64,000 nucleotides of DNA from Hybos culiciformis. Its lineage: Eukaryota; Arthropoda; Insecta; Diptera; Hybotidae. Location of the stretch: positions 125,845,812-125,909,811 of the forward strand of contig OZ023273.1 in assembly GCA_964007475.1 (NCBI GenBank), written 5' to 3'. Made by a program: the position numbers and the translations under genes. Below are positions 1 to 13,930 of the stretch, piece by piece. Position 1 is the stretch's first letter, and each line of letters opens with the position of its first letter. The notes under the pieces are model-generated. The model was not told the DNA's origin. It did not search any database and saw only the letters and a list, made by a program, of their open reading frames with translations.

Positions 1-1140
1 AAATTATTTACATAATTTTCACGTCTATTCGCTGGGTTCACTGTTAAATCACTTTTATTTTGTCTCTCTAGACGATCATATCTTTCAAATATATTAGCTG
101 AAATTATAATAAAACAAAACATATTATTAATTGAGCAAAAAGTCTATTACGAATTGAGCAAAAGTCTATGTTGTTACGTTTAGTAAGGTTTCAAATAGTT
201 TTTATTGATTATTTTTTAATTTCAACCATGCTTCTCTTGACTCATTTTGTAAACGAAACCAAAAATTATTTAAAGATATATGTAGGTATATAGTGTTTAT
301 TTTTTTGTAATAAAAATAAGAAGAACAATCCCAAAACTTTAATTGAAGATTATTAGTTCATAATTATGCATTGAACTGTTATTGCTATTAACTTGCATAC
401 AACCAAAATACATAATAAATATCCGTACCTCTAGCTACGGTTGTCAAATTTTGTAATATTTTAAAATATACGGTTTTTAACTTTTGTGTTTTTTTGGTAA
501 TAGTTGCCGTTTATTTGAAAATTAAAATTAGAAAAAATATTCGGCAAAAACATATGATTTTCTGTTCAAAAAATTATAGGGATTTTTTGCACGGAAAAAG
601 CGTACCATTGTCAGTTAAAGATATATGTATTATATATATTCATACGGTACAAGTTTTCCTATAATTTAAGACTACATAATTTCAATTTTTTAAAATAGAA
701 AGTCATTTACTTGGATATAATTAATTCAACGATTAGATTCTAAAAATTATTGCATATATTTTGGCGACATTAATATTATTTTTATTGTATGGTAATAAGT
801 TCAAACTTAATATTTCAAATAAAGCTTCTGATAAAATCGTTATAAAACTCATTTACACAAACAGCAAACTAAATCATCTTAGACCTTATCAAAGAAATAT
901 GTAGTTCGAATTCTCTTTGTAAAATACTCATTATCTGCAAAAGTTTTCTTTAATCAACTTTGAATAGTCAAAATTTCTAAGTTCTAACCAAATTTTTAGG
1001 AAATCACTTTACACATAATATGCGAATAAGATAAAAAAATAATAAAATCTTGAAAGAAAAATTAAAACAAAAATTTATTTAATAATTCAAATAAAAGTGC
1101 TTTTCCTTAAGTAAAATGCTCATTATCAGATTTTGTATAG
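1..1140. other. AT-rich sequence, no gene seen
   Basis: Only A/T-rich sequence with frequent stops in all frames. No recognisable coding exon, RNA gene or repeat boundary was found here. Confidence 0.5.
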
Positions 1141-1222
1141 TATAGTTTTAATTTGGAAATTATTTTACAAACCTGACAATGGCATAGATGTTGAACTACC
1201 GCCCATGGAAGCAATTAAAAAT
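1141..1222 (+). CDS. Possible internal exon, unknown protein
   Basis: I do not recognise this. The stretch is preceded by an acceptor (TTTTGTATAG) and followed by GTAAAT. It reads as one leading base plus 27 codons, ending phase 0. The peptide begins hydrophobic (IVLIWKLF) and continues with YKPDNGIDVELPPMEAIKN, which is less A/T-driven than the flanking translations. It resembles the end of a membrane span followed by a short cytoplasmic loop. No partner exon was found on either side, so it could be chance. Confidence 0.28.
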
Positions 1223-1580
1223 GTAAATACAATTATTTTCATTTTTATATTAATATTATTTTTTTTGTTACTTATTTTATTATTTTCTGTACATAAATAT
1301 CAAATTTATGAATTAATATAGAAAATATTATTTTAAACACCGTAATTTGGTATGAGAACTGCAATATTTCTTAAAATACTGAATAATATATAAAAGAAAA
1401 TTTAATTTTTCATATTTTCCAATTTTAGTTCTATTAATTTTAAGTGCGCAAACTTACCTTTATTTTTTTTTGTTATTTTTTGTTTTCCTTAAACATTTGA
1501 ATTGCATTAAAATAACATATACGATTTCAACATAAATCATATTTATTTATGTTTCTGTTTGTTATATATGTAGGTATATT

Positions 1581-1781
1581 ATAACAAGGTATAATACAAA
1601 ACTTATTTATATTTTTTATTATTAGATAACAACTTAAGGAAAATTCAATTTTAGTTTTTACATAGTGTTTCACAACTAAAGAATAATTCCAATGTACTTA
1701 AAAATATACGAATAAAATAATTTTAATAAATTTAATGATTTAATAAGTTTTTAAAAGTGATTATTCAAAAAAAAACTTGAA
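1581..1781. repeat. 201-bp direct repeat, copy 1 (abuts the N gap)
   Basis: This segment matches 17,798-17,998 with no indels and only two adjacent substitutions that I can see (CC versus TT near 1,689). It runs directly into the N gap. Its left edge (ATAACAAGG) corresponds exactly to the first base after the right end of the fold-back element at 17,797. It is either a haplotype or assembly duplicate at a contig end, or an empty-site copy. Confidence 0.9.
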
Positions 1782-1981
1782 NNNNNNNNNNNNNNNNNNN
1801 NNNNNNNNNNNNNNNNNNNNNNNNNNNNNNNNNNNNNNNNNNNNNNNNNNNNNNNNNNNNNNNNNNNNNNNNNNNNNNNNNNNNNNNNNNNNNNNNNNNN
1901 NNNNNNNNNNNNNNNNNNNNNNNNNNNNNNNNNNNNNNNNNNNNNNNNNNNNNNNNNNNNNNNNNNNNNNNNNNNNNNNNN
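1782..1981. other. Assembly gap (200 N)
   Basis: Exactly 200 unknown bases, a round number typical of a scaffolding placeholder, so true distance and order across it are uncertain. The sequence just before the gap is duplicated 16 kb downstream, which makes the join suspect. Confidence 0.98.
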
Positions 1982-2222
1982 ATTTGCATAAATATTATAA
2001 TTATATATTCATATAAGTAAACAAAACCTCGAAGAATATTCTGAATTCAAAATTCAAAAATCAAAAAAAAAAAATAGAAAATATATATATACTTAGTGTT
2101 TACATATATAAATACATATATGTATTTAAGTATAAAAAATAGATTTTCATTAACAAAATAATTTTAAAAGAATTAAAAATAATTTCTAATTTAAGTGTGT
2201 TTCATAAAGTTGTTTACTACTT

Positions 2223-2502
2223 ATGGCCGCAACTAAAATAACTGAAGGGGCCAATGGCCCTCGTGGTAGTGGTCATGAAATGGCTCCCTTAAATACTCGT
2301 GCTCGAGGTGATGGTACTCATGGTGTAACAATTGTTTTAACTGCTCCTCAACGTAATTCAATTAGTTCAGTGGAAATACCTGGCGGTGAAGATCGAGCAG
2401 CATGGTCCGGAAAAATGCAATTCTTTTTAAGCATTATTGGTTATTCAGTTGGTTTGGGTAATATTTGGCGTTTTCCTTATTTGTGTCAACAAAATGGTGG
2501 CG
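2223..2502 (+). CDS. SLC6-family sodium-coupled transporter, first coding exon
   Basis: SLC6 proteins are 12-span plasma-membrane symporters that couple Na+ (often Cl-) to uptake of amino acids or neurotransmitters. The exon starts at the first ATG of the open frame and gives 93 codons plus one base, then a strong donor (GTAAGT at 2,503). Residues 1-57 are a hydrophilic N-terminal tail. From about residue 60 the exon carries the family's first-span signature: [20 protein letters not shown], then [14 protein letters not shown]. It includes the Na+/substrate-binding GLGN turn and the conserved WRFPY. The split Gly codon before an expected A-F is the usual intron site in this family. The LCQQNGGG form suggests an amino-acid-type rather than monoamine carrier (inference). 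No following exon was recognised downstream, so the gene is partial, has a very long intron, or is broken by misassembly at the nearby gap. Confidence 0.85.
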
Positions 2503-5500
2503 GTAAGTATTTTTTTTTTTTTTTATTACATTTTTTTTTTTTGCAAATAGGTTTTAATTTCGATGTCGCATTTGTGTCGACTTCAGAACTAATTCTGGTA
2601 TATTGCTTACAATTCTATATGCATAGAAGCCCTGGCAAATAAACCATTCACCGAAATATAAATAAAAATATCATATAATCTGTTCCTTTTCCCATTTTTT
2701 TCCAAAGCATCATAGAGCAAGCTTTATTATTAAAATCTTTCAATTTATAGCAATCAAATCAATGTTTTCTTCTACATTACTTATACTTTCCTTTATATAA
2801 GAGTATTAAAAAAAATGCTTACGTGAAAATATAAATAAAATTATTGTCCATTCTCAAACAAATAATTAAATACCTCACCTACACACAACACAATAATTTC
2901 AAGAAAATAATAATTTAATAATAAATAAAGATAATGACGAATAATACACATTATTGTACTTGTGGTATCGAAGCAAATAGAAATAATTTTCATTGAAATA
3001 CAGAAAGGTGGGAGTGAAAATTGCACATAACATTTTCATTCACCATGTGCGTATTAAAAGAATTTTTACGCGAACCATACAAATAAGAAAATAGATTTCT
3101 AAGCTTTTTTTTTATATGACGATACTAACTATTTATATCCAAATATAGTTTAATTCATAATAAAGCAAAATAAATATCTTATTTGATTGATATCATAGTT
3201 TTAAAAAGGAATTTTAATTTATTCCCTTTGTTTCTTGCAATTTATTTCAAAAATAAGAGATTTTATTCGAAAGAATTCGAATTTCCAACATTTTAGATTT
3301 TAGAATTAGGTTCGTAATTATGTCTCAAATCTAAAATTTAAAGATTTTTTTTAGTGTAGACAAATAAATACTAAAATTTGTTATTTTTTATTTTAATTGT
3401 AATAATTATATCAATAATTATTATTTATTGTTGTTTTATTTTTAAGGGAAGTATTTATATTTTATATGTATTAATATGTATTTGGTGAATGCAAATAGAT
3501 GCATAAAATAGTATTTGCGAATTCAAATTTTATTTTTCCTCTACCTATGTTTTTAATTATGTATATAAATTATTTAAGAAAGTCGTATATTGTACCTACA
3601 TAATATTTATTATCAAGTTTTTGAACTAAAGGATGTAAATCACTCGCGTATGCGTAATTTTTATTACAATACAATATTATAAATTGACATTCTTGAAATT
3701 TGAATAGACTTCATTTCTTTTTTAAGTGTTTTCATCTAATCTTAAACGAAAAAAGTTAAAAAGTTAAAAGTTAAATATTTATAATTTTAATTTTTAATTT
3801 TAAGGGTCAGTTTTGATTTTAAAGCTTTGCAATTGTGAACTTTATAAGCACCACTATCTTAAACATATTTTGACTTTAAAACTCCAAATACCAAATACCT
3901 GCATGGTACGAGCAAATTTTTTGTTTATATATTAGTTCATTAACTTTAAAAGGGTTCAATATAAATTAAAATAATTTACTCTAACTCTGACCAACAAACT
4001 GTACACCAATGTGTGAGCTGTACATACATACATATATAATTTTTGCCCTTTTTTCACTTTGAAATTAGTTTTTCGAAGTTTTCTTCCCATAGCAAGTTCA
4101 AAAATTAATTTAATGTATTTTTTTTTTTTAAGTAAAAATATTTAATTTATCCATCATTTCACAACATACCTAATATATAGTTATATAATTTCCTCTCAGC
4201 AAGTAAAATATTAAAATTTTGTTTAAATTATTGCAAATACATATACTTGAAAATTATTTTTGTTCAATTAAATGAATTGATTTTTCACAAAAAAACTAAA
4301 CTTTACAACATCAGATTTTTCATTCGTTTAAACATTTAATCAAATTTATAATAATTTTTCATATTGTTGATCTATTTCCAAGAATTTTAGAAATTATATA
4401 TATACTTACAATAAATGATAATGAACCTCGTTAGCTTCAATGCTGTAGTAAGTCAAAAAATTATATTTTTGAGTAAAGGTACATTAGTTAGAAGTTAAAA
4501 ACTTGGTGATACACAGGTTAATTAAAAAGTCTCATTGCATTGAGATGTCAAAATTTGTTAAGAACATTTTTTCATTTAATTTTAGTAGAAAATTTTTTTT
4601 ATTTAATTTTAATTAAATTTTATTTCGAACCGAGACCCTCAGTATTGCTACCGAAAGCAAGCTCTAAACCAGTGAGCCACCAAGCTAACAATTAATTTAA
4701 GTATAAAAGGCTAAGCTTTTTTGTCAAGCGATTGACCGCGATAGACTAGAAAAAAGTTTTTGACCGATCAACATTTTTTATTTACACTTTTTAAGAAATA
4801 TAGTTACAGTAAATAAAAATTTTTTAATAGTAAATTTTAAAATAATAAATAACCAAATTTTTAATTTTTTTCTATTATGAAAGAGAAAACAAAAAAATTA
4901 GAAAATTTGTTTTTTTTTTCAAATAATATTTAATTTCTAATTTGTTAGAAAATTTGTCAAAATAATTTTCTTATTCTAATTTTGAATTTATTTTTATTTC
5001 TGACAATCAAAACACGTGAGGATAAATAAAAAAAATAAATTTAATTTTAAAACTTAATTTAATTTTGACAAAAAAAACTTCTATTTTTCCTACGCAATCC
5101 TTTAAGAAAATAAAAAAAAAGATAAATGTATCTTTTACTAAAGAAAATATACGAATGTTACAAAGAAAATTAAAAGTAATTTTCAAGTACGTTCGTCAAA
5201 AATTGTGTTTTTAAAAATATTGATTTTTTTTTTGTTTATAAAATTCTATTAAAATAATTAAAAATAGAAATTTTTTTTTCATACCATATTCCATATATAC
5301 ATTTTGATTATTTTTGTTTCTAGAAACAAAACAATAAACGAAACATAAGTAAAATCCAACAACAAAATTTTTTAATTATATATTTAAAAGAAAAATGTTT
5401 AACGTACACATCAGGTATTTTACATTGAATCATAAATTTTCACTAGTTCTATATATGTACGTTTGTTTTGTACGTGCATATAAAGATAATCATAGTATTA

Positions 5501-8500
5501 TTTGTATTTTGCTTTTATATAAATACGAAAATAATAAGTATTGAAGTGCTTGTACTCCGAATTTATAAAATATATGGAATGTATTATATATATATAATTT
5601 ATAGTAGAGATAAAATTTACATTGTTTTGTTTTTTGAAATTGGTCCGTGATAAAATTACTAGATGCCAAATAGCCTTTTGAAGGTATAGAAAAATTTTAA
5701 TAAAATATTTTTAGCCTTGAAAAATTTTATATTTAACGTTGGCATAAAATTATTTAACGATTTTTGGTCTATGTTTCTATACTCAGTTAAAATTAAGTAA
5801 AGAAATATAATTTAAATTCTTAGAAGTGTTTATTTTCATTTATGAATCAAAAATTATATAATTATTTAATTCAGTTAAATATTCCTAGTATTTTTGGCTT
5901 CTAATAAGCGATAATTTATAAATTTTAACATCACGTGTACATTAAATGAGAGATTTCTCTAGTTTAATTTCAATAGTTTTAAATTACCTATATACCAAAA
6001 TATATTGTCAAATTTAATTAAGGTAAATTAAATGAACAACCAATTACGATTTTATACTTTCTACTTAAAAATAATATATACTTAATAAGTAATTATGCTA
6101 CACACAATTTTGATTAACTTAAAATAAAGTAAAATATTTATAAATTAATCAATTTTCAGTATTTAAATATAAAACTCATCATGTAAATAAAATTAAATAA
6201 TTATTGTTTGTCTACCTATTAAACCAATCATATATATATATATATACATAAGTTCAATTAAAAGCTGTAATTAATTGGAAAAAATAAATGAATTTATTTG
6301 AATTTTTGTTGGTATGCAAAATATTTTTTTAAATGTTAAATTTTTCAATAAACATATAAAAATTTATGATGATTCGAAGAAATTAAATTTTTAAAATTAC
6401 ATAAATAGAGAAGACTAAAAAAAAATATACTTTGGCTATACTGATATGTACTTTGTACTAGTATTAATATTCAGGGGGCTGTAATACTTGTTCAAATTTT
6501 TGTACAGGTTGATAATACTTTTAGCCTCATAGTAAATTAATTAAAGTAATAAAATCCAACGCTTCAGTCGACGTCCTTTGAGACTTTGTTGATGGTCGAC
6601 ATATAGAAAATACTGTATGAGTATGAGTATCTCAAATATCTTTTTTCAACCGAACCGGTTGCTAAAAATATGTATATGAATATCACCACTGCTTAATACC
6701 TTGTCTAATAAGAAACGTATTTTTATTTGGATTTCAATTTCTTCAACCTTGTCTTTAAATTTTAATAATTGAACATCTGTTACCGTTCACAATTCTTTTA
6801 AACCATTTCCACAGATTATTTTGTAATTTTATTAAAATTATTTTATATTTTTTTACCTGTTAATGCCTTCTGATTTATCTATATAAATTTATTCAAGTTT
6901 ATTTTTTTATATATGGGTATTAATCAAACAAAATGTATCTTCATTTTTTTGGTTTTTTCAAATATATAGTTAAAACATTTACTTAGTTGGTGTAAAATAA
7001 TATTTAAGTCGGTTCAAAAACTTCTTTTTCCTTCAAATATTCAGCAATAAATTTTTGCTAAGATCTTTTTTTTATTCAATACGATATCAATAATGTGATT
7101 AGGGATCATTCCTTTAAAAATTTCCATAATTTATAGAATTATTCTTTGTCTTTATAATGTTAATATAATATCCTTCTTTATAACAAAATATCAGGACCCT
7201 GGCAGATATAAATATAAGTTATGCTAATATTTAACCACTAGTAATATAAGTCGAGTAATAATAAATTTTATCTTTGATTGATTACTTTGATGTTTAAATG
7301 TAAATCAGAAAATTCATTAAAATCGGTTTATTTTTATTTTAATTTTCGAAAAAAGCTAGTTAAAACCTCAGCTTTAAGAATATAATAATCAACGTTGTAT
7401 ATAAGCTTTAAAATTATTTATATGAACTCGACATATTGTTCAGAGATTTAAAACTAACTTATAACAAAATTCAATGAACTTAAAATTAAAATATAAAAGA
7501 AATAGAGAGAAATGTTTAGATATTTTATAACATAAATAGAAATAGACAATGAATTAATTGTTATTCTGATATTGAAATTAATTGAATCTGATTTATATTA
7601 AACATAAATGGGGCTATCATTATTTAGGACTATATCACTTTCATCAAAATTTAAATATTATGTATACACAACAATAGATTTCTAAATAATAAAAAACCTT
7701 TCCCTTTTATAACGAAAATAGAAAAGAATGTTTTCCTTCTGCTTTTCATTTCATTTTTGTTTGTACATAAAAGCTTTGTGATATAATCAATGAAAAGGCT
7801 TTTACAAAAATGTGCGAAAGTATATAGGAAATTACATTGTAAAGGAAAAGACTATTTTATTATATAAATTGTATATGTCTATATATGTATGTGTATGTTA
7901 TATTTTTAAATATGTGTATATAATGTAAGTACAATGATAATAATATTGTGTTTAACTATTTTTATCGTTATATTAAATAATAAATTAGGTCAGGATTATA
8001 GACAATATTGCCGCCCATCGCATAAAAGGACAAAAACATCAAGTCGAATATAAATTTTCTGTAACAAAATATAATATATTTAGCATGTATTGTATACATA
8101 TAATATAATGCACACATATAATAGTTATAAATAATAAGTTATTTTCCTATTTATTTTTATTTTACATATGTTGCTTACCATACAAATACATTATGAACCT
8201 ATTCCTATAATACTATATCTAATCTAAGTGCTGATGCATTTGTAAACATGTTTTGACAATGACCCTCAACCTCCTTAATTTGTACTATTTTGTAATTATC
8301 ACAACTATCATTATGATTAACGGTGGATTGAAATTCAAAGCCATTAAACATTAAAGTATCAAATACAAAACATAATTGATATTTGTGTAAATAACATTAA
8401 ATTTTATGATTTTTCAATGCCAAAATTCGACGCTATTGCAAAAAAAAAATTATTTGAAAATCAAAATAAAATTACAATTACCTATGATAAATCATATTCA

Positions 8501-9787
8501 AACTTATGATTTTGTCAAATTAAGACTATGGTTTTCATAAAAACATAATTTTTGATTCTAATAAAAGTTTTCAGTTTTTTTCATACATTATTAGTTTTGA
8601 TTATGTTCAAAGTACTAAATTTCAAACAAATTTTAAAATTTAAATTATTTATTATTATCATTAGCATTTTTCGAAGAAACTCATAGTTTAATAATATTTA
8701 ATCTTTCTTTATACATTTACTAAAATTTTCTTGATGTTATATCAAAGATAATTCTATTTAAAAATTATATATGTACAGACAGATAAATTCCAGAATATTT
8801 AATCCCAAATTATTAAAATATTTTATTTGTAATAATGTGTTCTATTAAGATTTAAGATAGAAAATTTCATAATCTCTTAATATAATAATTAACTATCAAT
8901 TGAATCCTTATGCTATACTATATTTTTGTTGTTATAAAAATACCTAAAAACAAAATTCTTCGAAAATTCGATTTTAATTTATTTAAATATAAAATAATTC
9001 CTTAAAAACAATTCAATTTCAAGATTTTTGTTATTTTGGTGGCATAAAAACAACTTATTATCTTATTATATAATATACATAAAAGTGTTTATATTAAAAA
9101 AGACCAATAATGTAATCATAAAAAAAATAATTCAGATTTCAATTAAAAAAAAAATATTAATTCTTGAAATTTCATCTAATAAATATGAATCCCATTTATA
9201 TGTAAATCATATCACATGCATAATTAAATTGGTATCAAATTTCATGGAAAAGTTTCAATAAAAATAGTTGATTTTGCAAAAATAGAAATAAAGGAATAAT
9301 TATTAGAGACACAGATTAAAAAGACAGCATCTGTAAATTATTCAGATTTCATTATTCATAATTTAAATTAAAGTTTATTTTACGTTTTTAATTTGGTCGA
9401 TTGTTATTGGTTATTGTAATAAAAGTTTACGATTATAGAAGTTTAATAACGCTCTTAAAATTATTTTTATTTAATAAAATCCTAATTTTATAACATAGTT
9501 TGTTTGTATCCAAAGACCTTAGAGAAGATATATTTTTTTTCAGTTTTTCATCACATAATATATATAAAAGTCGTAATATATGTACAAATATTTACGCTTT
9601 TATTCTTGCTTTGCATTTTAATTAAAATCTAAGAATTTGATTAAGTATGTGGAAATTGAATTATTTTCTATACATAATTTTATAAAAAAAAAATTATAAT
9701 ATCCGAATGCTAAACTTCCGTAATGTTTTTGAAAAAAAAAAAAAAACAGAAACAATATATTAAATTAACTTTCTTTTATCCAACCTT
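2503..9787. other. AT-rich intron or intergenic sequence without recognised genes
   Basis: Probably intron 1 of the SLC6-type gene. I found no second SLC6 exon (expected to begin A-F with the first extracellular loop and second span). Contents are A/T tracts, short (TA)n runs such as 6,226-6,245, and one SINE-like relic near 4,620. Confidence 0.5.
4608..4688 (-). repeat. tRNA-derived SINE-like relic
   Basis: On the minus strand this reads TAGCTTGGTGGCTCACTGG at its 5' end. It contains a good RNA polymerase III A box (TGGCTCACTGG, 4,669-4,679) and, about 38 nt later, a B-box-like GGTTCGAAAT (4,622-4,631). This spacing is normal for a tRNA promoter. The sequence 3' of the T-loop does not pair back to form a T-stem or acceptor stem and becomes A/T-rich. 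That argues against a functional tRNA and for a SINE head or tRNA pseudogene. The relic is more GC-rich than its surroundings. Confidence 0.5.
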
Positions 9788-10063
9788 TTAATATAGAGAT
9801 TGTAATGAGTATACATTTTTAGATTTATTACGTGTTCGTAGAGCCTCATCATTAAATTGAGGTCCGAAATGGGTTAGTAGGTTATTTATTCCAAGCATTT
9901 TAATGTGGGAACAACAGACGGATGGACATAAAATTTGACCTTTACATGATGATGAACTAAAAATTTTAATATTTCTTAAATGTATTTGCAATGACACATA
10001 AGAAATTTCTGGAATAATTCCAACAAACAACTTGCAAAAAAAATATGTATTTAAGTAGGACAT

Positions 10064-12652
10064 TCATTAGACTGAAGAACAAAATTAACATCATCTATTT
10101 GTTCGAAATGTTATTAACAAATTCAATTAATCTTATTGCAGCAGCCATACGATACAATAATTTTTTATAACTAACAAGTATGTACGTACAATTTAGTTGT
10201 AGATGTATAATGTATTCTAAATAAAAATTTGATTGATTACATTGCTGAAAAATTTAGTTGATTTTTAAGTAATTTAATAAAAATTACTTCAATATCAATT
10301 AATAGATAATTTAAAATTTTAATTCATAAACTTTAATCGAAATTTGTTTTAGAAATTGTAGAAAAAGTTGAAAAGTTATATAATGTTCTAAAGTCACATT
10401 CATATATAAAATAACAATTAGTATTAGATTTTGATGTCTATTAGTAAACTGACATAAGATTTTCATATTTATTAACAAAGATTCCTATATGTTGTATGTA
10501 AAGTATTTATTTAGATATATTGTTAGTTGTATAGTTCAAACAAAAAAAAATTATTTAATTATTATTGAAATATTAATTAGAATGTATTAATTTATTTGAT
10601 AGCCGATAATTTGTTAAACATTTCATCCAAATAATAATAAAAGAAATTTTACGTTTAGATACTTTAGTTTAATTAATTTGTTTATAATGCACTATACAGA
10701 ATTCACAAATATGCATCATTTTATAATTTTTTCCTTCTATGAAAAAACAAATATTACATCCGTAATATGAAATGCAATGTAAACAATAATAATAATAATT
10801 AGTAAAGAAATTAAATTTAATTTGAAAATCAAAAAAATATATTGTACATTATCATTATGCAGTATGTTATGTAGTATGTATAATGTATAAATATAGTATA
10901 AAATGTATGCAAACTAAATTGTACATAATTTTTAAATAAATTTATAAATATCATTAAAAATAAATGATTCTATAAATAAATCCATGTTGTATAGTTATAC
11001 AAAAACTTAGTACATAATGCCTTTTGAATAACAAAGGGTGATGACATAAATGTAGACAATATAACATTCTATTTTTTTTTCAATCTTTCTTAAAATTCTC
11101 ATATTTGACATGTAAACAATTCGTACATTTTTCTTTAGATATACCACAAATGAAATTTAAATATCTCCATATAAAACCGTATGTAATAATATTCTTAAAT
11201 CATAAAATCACTATTTGGAAAGATAAATTACAAAATTTTAGTTAAAAAATAATAATAATAAGTTAAAAAAGTAAATATAATTTATGTAGGAACTAAAAAT
11301 TTATCTATTTTTATCATCGGCCAAAAAAAAATATTCTAAACAAAAAAGAAAATGTAATTATTAAGTTATGAATTTAATTTATACATATTCAAAAAATGTA
11401 AAAAAAAAATATTTTTTATTTTGCCTCTTTTAACCCGATCAATTCAAAGTAAATAAAAATTAATTGACTATATAATTGATTTGTTGTGTATATTTTTGTT
11501 CAAATACCCTACATTTAAATGAAAATTTAAATTGGCATTATTTTCATAAAGTGGAATTAAATTATTGTACTTTTCTTAATTAATTACTATTGATGTTTTA
11601 AAATAAAAATTATATTTCACGGTCAAGCGCATGAACTTTTTTTAATGTTTGAAAATAAATAAAAAAAATAGGGTAAATTGATGTGTTTTATTTTGTTATT
11701 TATTTTAAAGAATAAAATTCATAATTATTATAAAAAAAAAAAAAAACGAAAAGTTTTTTTTTAATATTTGACGTTGACAGTTTTATTATTTCTGTTTTCA
11801 ATTTTTTGTATATTTATATGAATATTTTAAAGAGATCTTATATGATCATTAAAGACTTGGAAAATCTCTAAACTCTCTACAAAAAAATGTTTTTTGTCCG
11901 TATATACTTGTATACTTGTAAGTATAAGCCCCATAACCTATATAAGTCTAATAAGACTTATCGAAACAATGTATGTGCAAAATTGTATCCCTCTATCTTC
12001 CCAATAAATATGTTTAAGTACATTAATATTAATATATAAATACTGTATATAAACAAATAATTAATTTTTTTTTGAAAAAAAATCATGTCTTTTTTGAAAC
12101 AAATTAAATTGGCATAAATTTGAACAAAAAAAAAAAAAATTTCGAAATTAGAATTTTTTAAAAATATACAATACATACATCGTTCAATTTCATTTACAAC
12201 ATTGAATAATGCGATAGTCATCAAAATATTCTTTTTTTCATTTCAATTTTTTATTTATTTATTTATTTTTTTTTTTTCAATTTATTTTTAAACAAAAAAT
12301 TATTGATATTATTAATGTAGCACGTGTATTGGGAACAGACAATATGATGATATTATCTAATGAAAAATAGAACAATAAAATTAATAATTAAAATACATTA
12401 AATCAGACCATAATAAAATTTGGAAATATCTACATTTGTGTCTATTTTTAGGCCCAATTTCGTGATAAGATGTATTATTAGTTATTCTTTTGGGAGAGCC
12501 TTCAGTTACGGCAAAATATAATTATGAAGAAGAGTGAATTAGGCCTTTTTAAAGAGATATTAAACTTCTCACTTATTTTATTTACTGTTCAAGCTTGGAT
12601 ATACCCTAAAATGTTATATATTCATGTCGGATTCATAATAATGCATTCAGAG
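10064..12652. other. AT-rich sequence, no gene seen
   Basis: Low-complexity A/T sequence with poly-A/T tracts (for example 11,735-11,750 and 12,240-12,300). No exon with supporting splice sites and family similarity was found. Confidence 0.5.
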
Positions 12653-12686
12653 TTGTGAATATTCAAATACTTTGGTACTGAATACT

Positions 12687-12945
12687 AGTACTGAATACAA
12701 AGTAATTGTATTTGAAAAGTACTGAATTCTTTTTTCGAAAAATAATTGGATTTGAAAAAGTACTGAATACAAAGTAATTGTATTTGAAAAGTACTGAATA
12801 CTTTTTTCCAAAAGTAATTGGATTTGATAAAGTACTGAATAAAAAGTAATTGTATTTGAAAAGTACTGAATATTTTTCCTAAAAGTAATTGGATTTGAAA
12901 AAGTACTGAATAAAAAGTAATTGTATTTGAAAAGTACTGAAATAT
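12687..12945 (+). repeat. Left tandem arm, about 72-bp units
   Basis: About four imperfect copies of a 71-72-bp unit containing AGTACTGAATACAAAGTAAT and GTAATTGGATTTGA. Copies start near 12,687, 12,759, 12,831 and 12,902. The inverse of this array lies at 17,515-17,765. Confidence 0.85.
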
Positions 12946-13329
12946 ACATATATAAACGGGTGTTAAAATAAAACTACGAGAAGAGGTGTTAAGTATTTCA
13001 AAATATGTTTTTTTTTTTCATCTAAAAAAAAAAAATCTTAAACAAATTCTTATAAACATTTAAATTAACTAATAAAAGCATTTAAAAAATGTATAATACA
13101 CACCAATATGATAATAACAAAGATGTCTATAGTAGCCTTTATTATATTTTAATTTTAACTACAGTTATATGTTATAATATTATTACTAAAATATAATATT
13201 ATATTATATACATATATGCAGAAAAAGAAAAAAAAAAATTCACATTGTAAAGGATTGGGTAATCAAATAGCACATTTATATTTATTAATTTTTTGCCCCA
13301 TAATTTGGCACTACGAAACAATTTATACA

Positions 13330-13925
13330 GACATCATTTATACGAGAAAAACGACATTATTCATACGATAAATAATGTTGTTTTAAAAGCGATTTTATTT
13401 ATACGGAAAAACGGCATTATTCATACGATAAATAATGTCGTTTTAAAAGCGATTTTATTTATACGGAAAAACGACATTATTCATACGATAAATAATGTCG
13501 TTTTAAAAGCGATTTTATTTATACGAAAAAAACGACATTATTCATAGGATAAATAACGTCGTTTTAAAAGCGATTTTACTTATACGGAAAAAACGGCATT
13601 ATTCATACGATAAATAATGGCACTACGAAATAATTTATACGGACATAATTTATACGAGAAAAACGACATTGTTCATAAGATAAATAATGTCGTTTTAAAA
13701 TCGATTTTATTTATACGGAAAAACGGCAATATTCATAGGATAAATAATGTCGTTTTAAAAGCGATTTTATTTATACGGAAAAACGACATTATTCATACGA
13801 TAAATAATGTCGTTTTAAAAGCGATTTTATTTATACGGAAAAAACTCCATTATTCATACGATAAATAACGTCGTTTTAAAAGCGATTTTATTTATACGGA
13901 AAAAACAACATTATTCATACGATAA
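13330..13925 (+). repeat. Tandem array of about 60-bp hairpin units
   Basis: Repeated units contain AACGACATTATTCATACGAT, then AAATAATGTCGTTTTAAAAG and CGATTTTATTTATACGG. Each unit has a short palindrome centred on the GATAAATA segment. Around 13,618 the array restarts with the terminal motif GGCACTACGAAATAATTTAT, showing that element ends are embedded in it. Open frames here are a by-product of repeat periodicity, not genes. Confidence 0.85.
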
Positions 13926-13930
13926 ATAAT

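Noticed and set aside
4608..4688. Functional tRNA gene
   Set aside because: A and B boxes are present, but the T-stem and acceptor stem cannot pair, so it was kept only as a SINE-like relic.
9788..10063. Minus-strand 91-codon open frame with a Cys/Ser-rich middle
   Set aside because: Somewhat less AT-driven than its neighbours, but no recognisable domain, no supporting splice context and no partner exon.
13293..13868. Periodic open frames with repeated NNVVLKAILFIRK
   Set aside because: By-product of the 60-bp tandem units, not a repeat protein. No start context, and the units are MITE hairpins.
12687..13925. CRISPR-like appearance of regularly spaced repeats
   Set aside because: Units are contiguous tandem copies without unique spacers, in an intron-rich eukaryotic genome.
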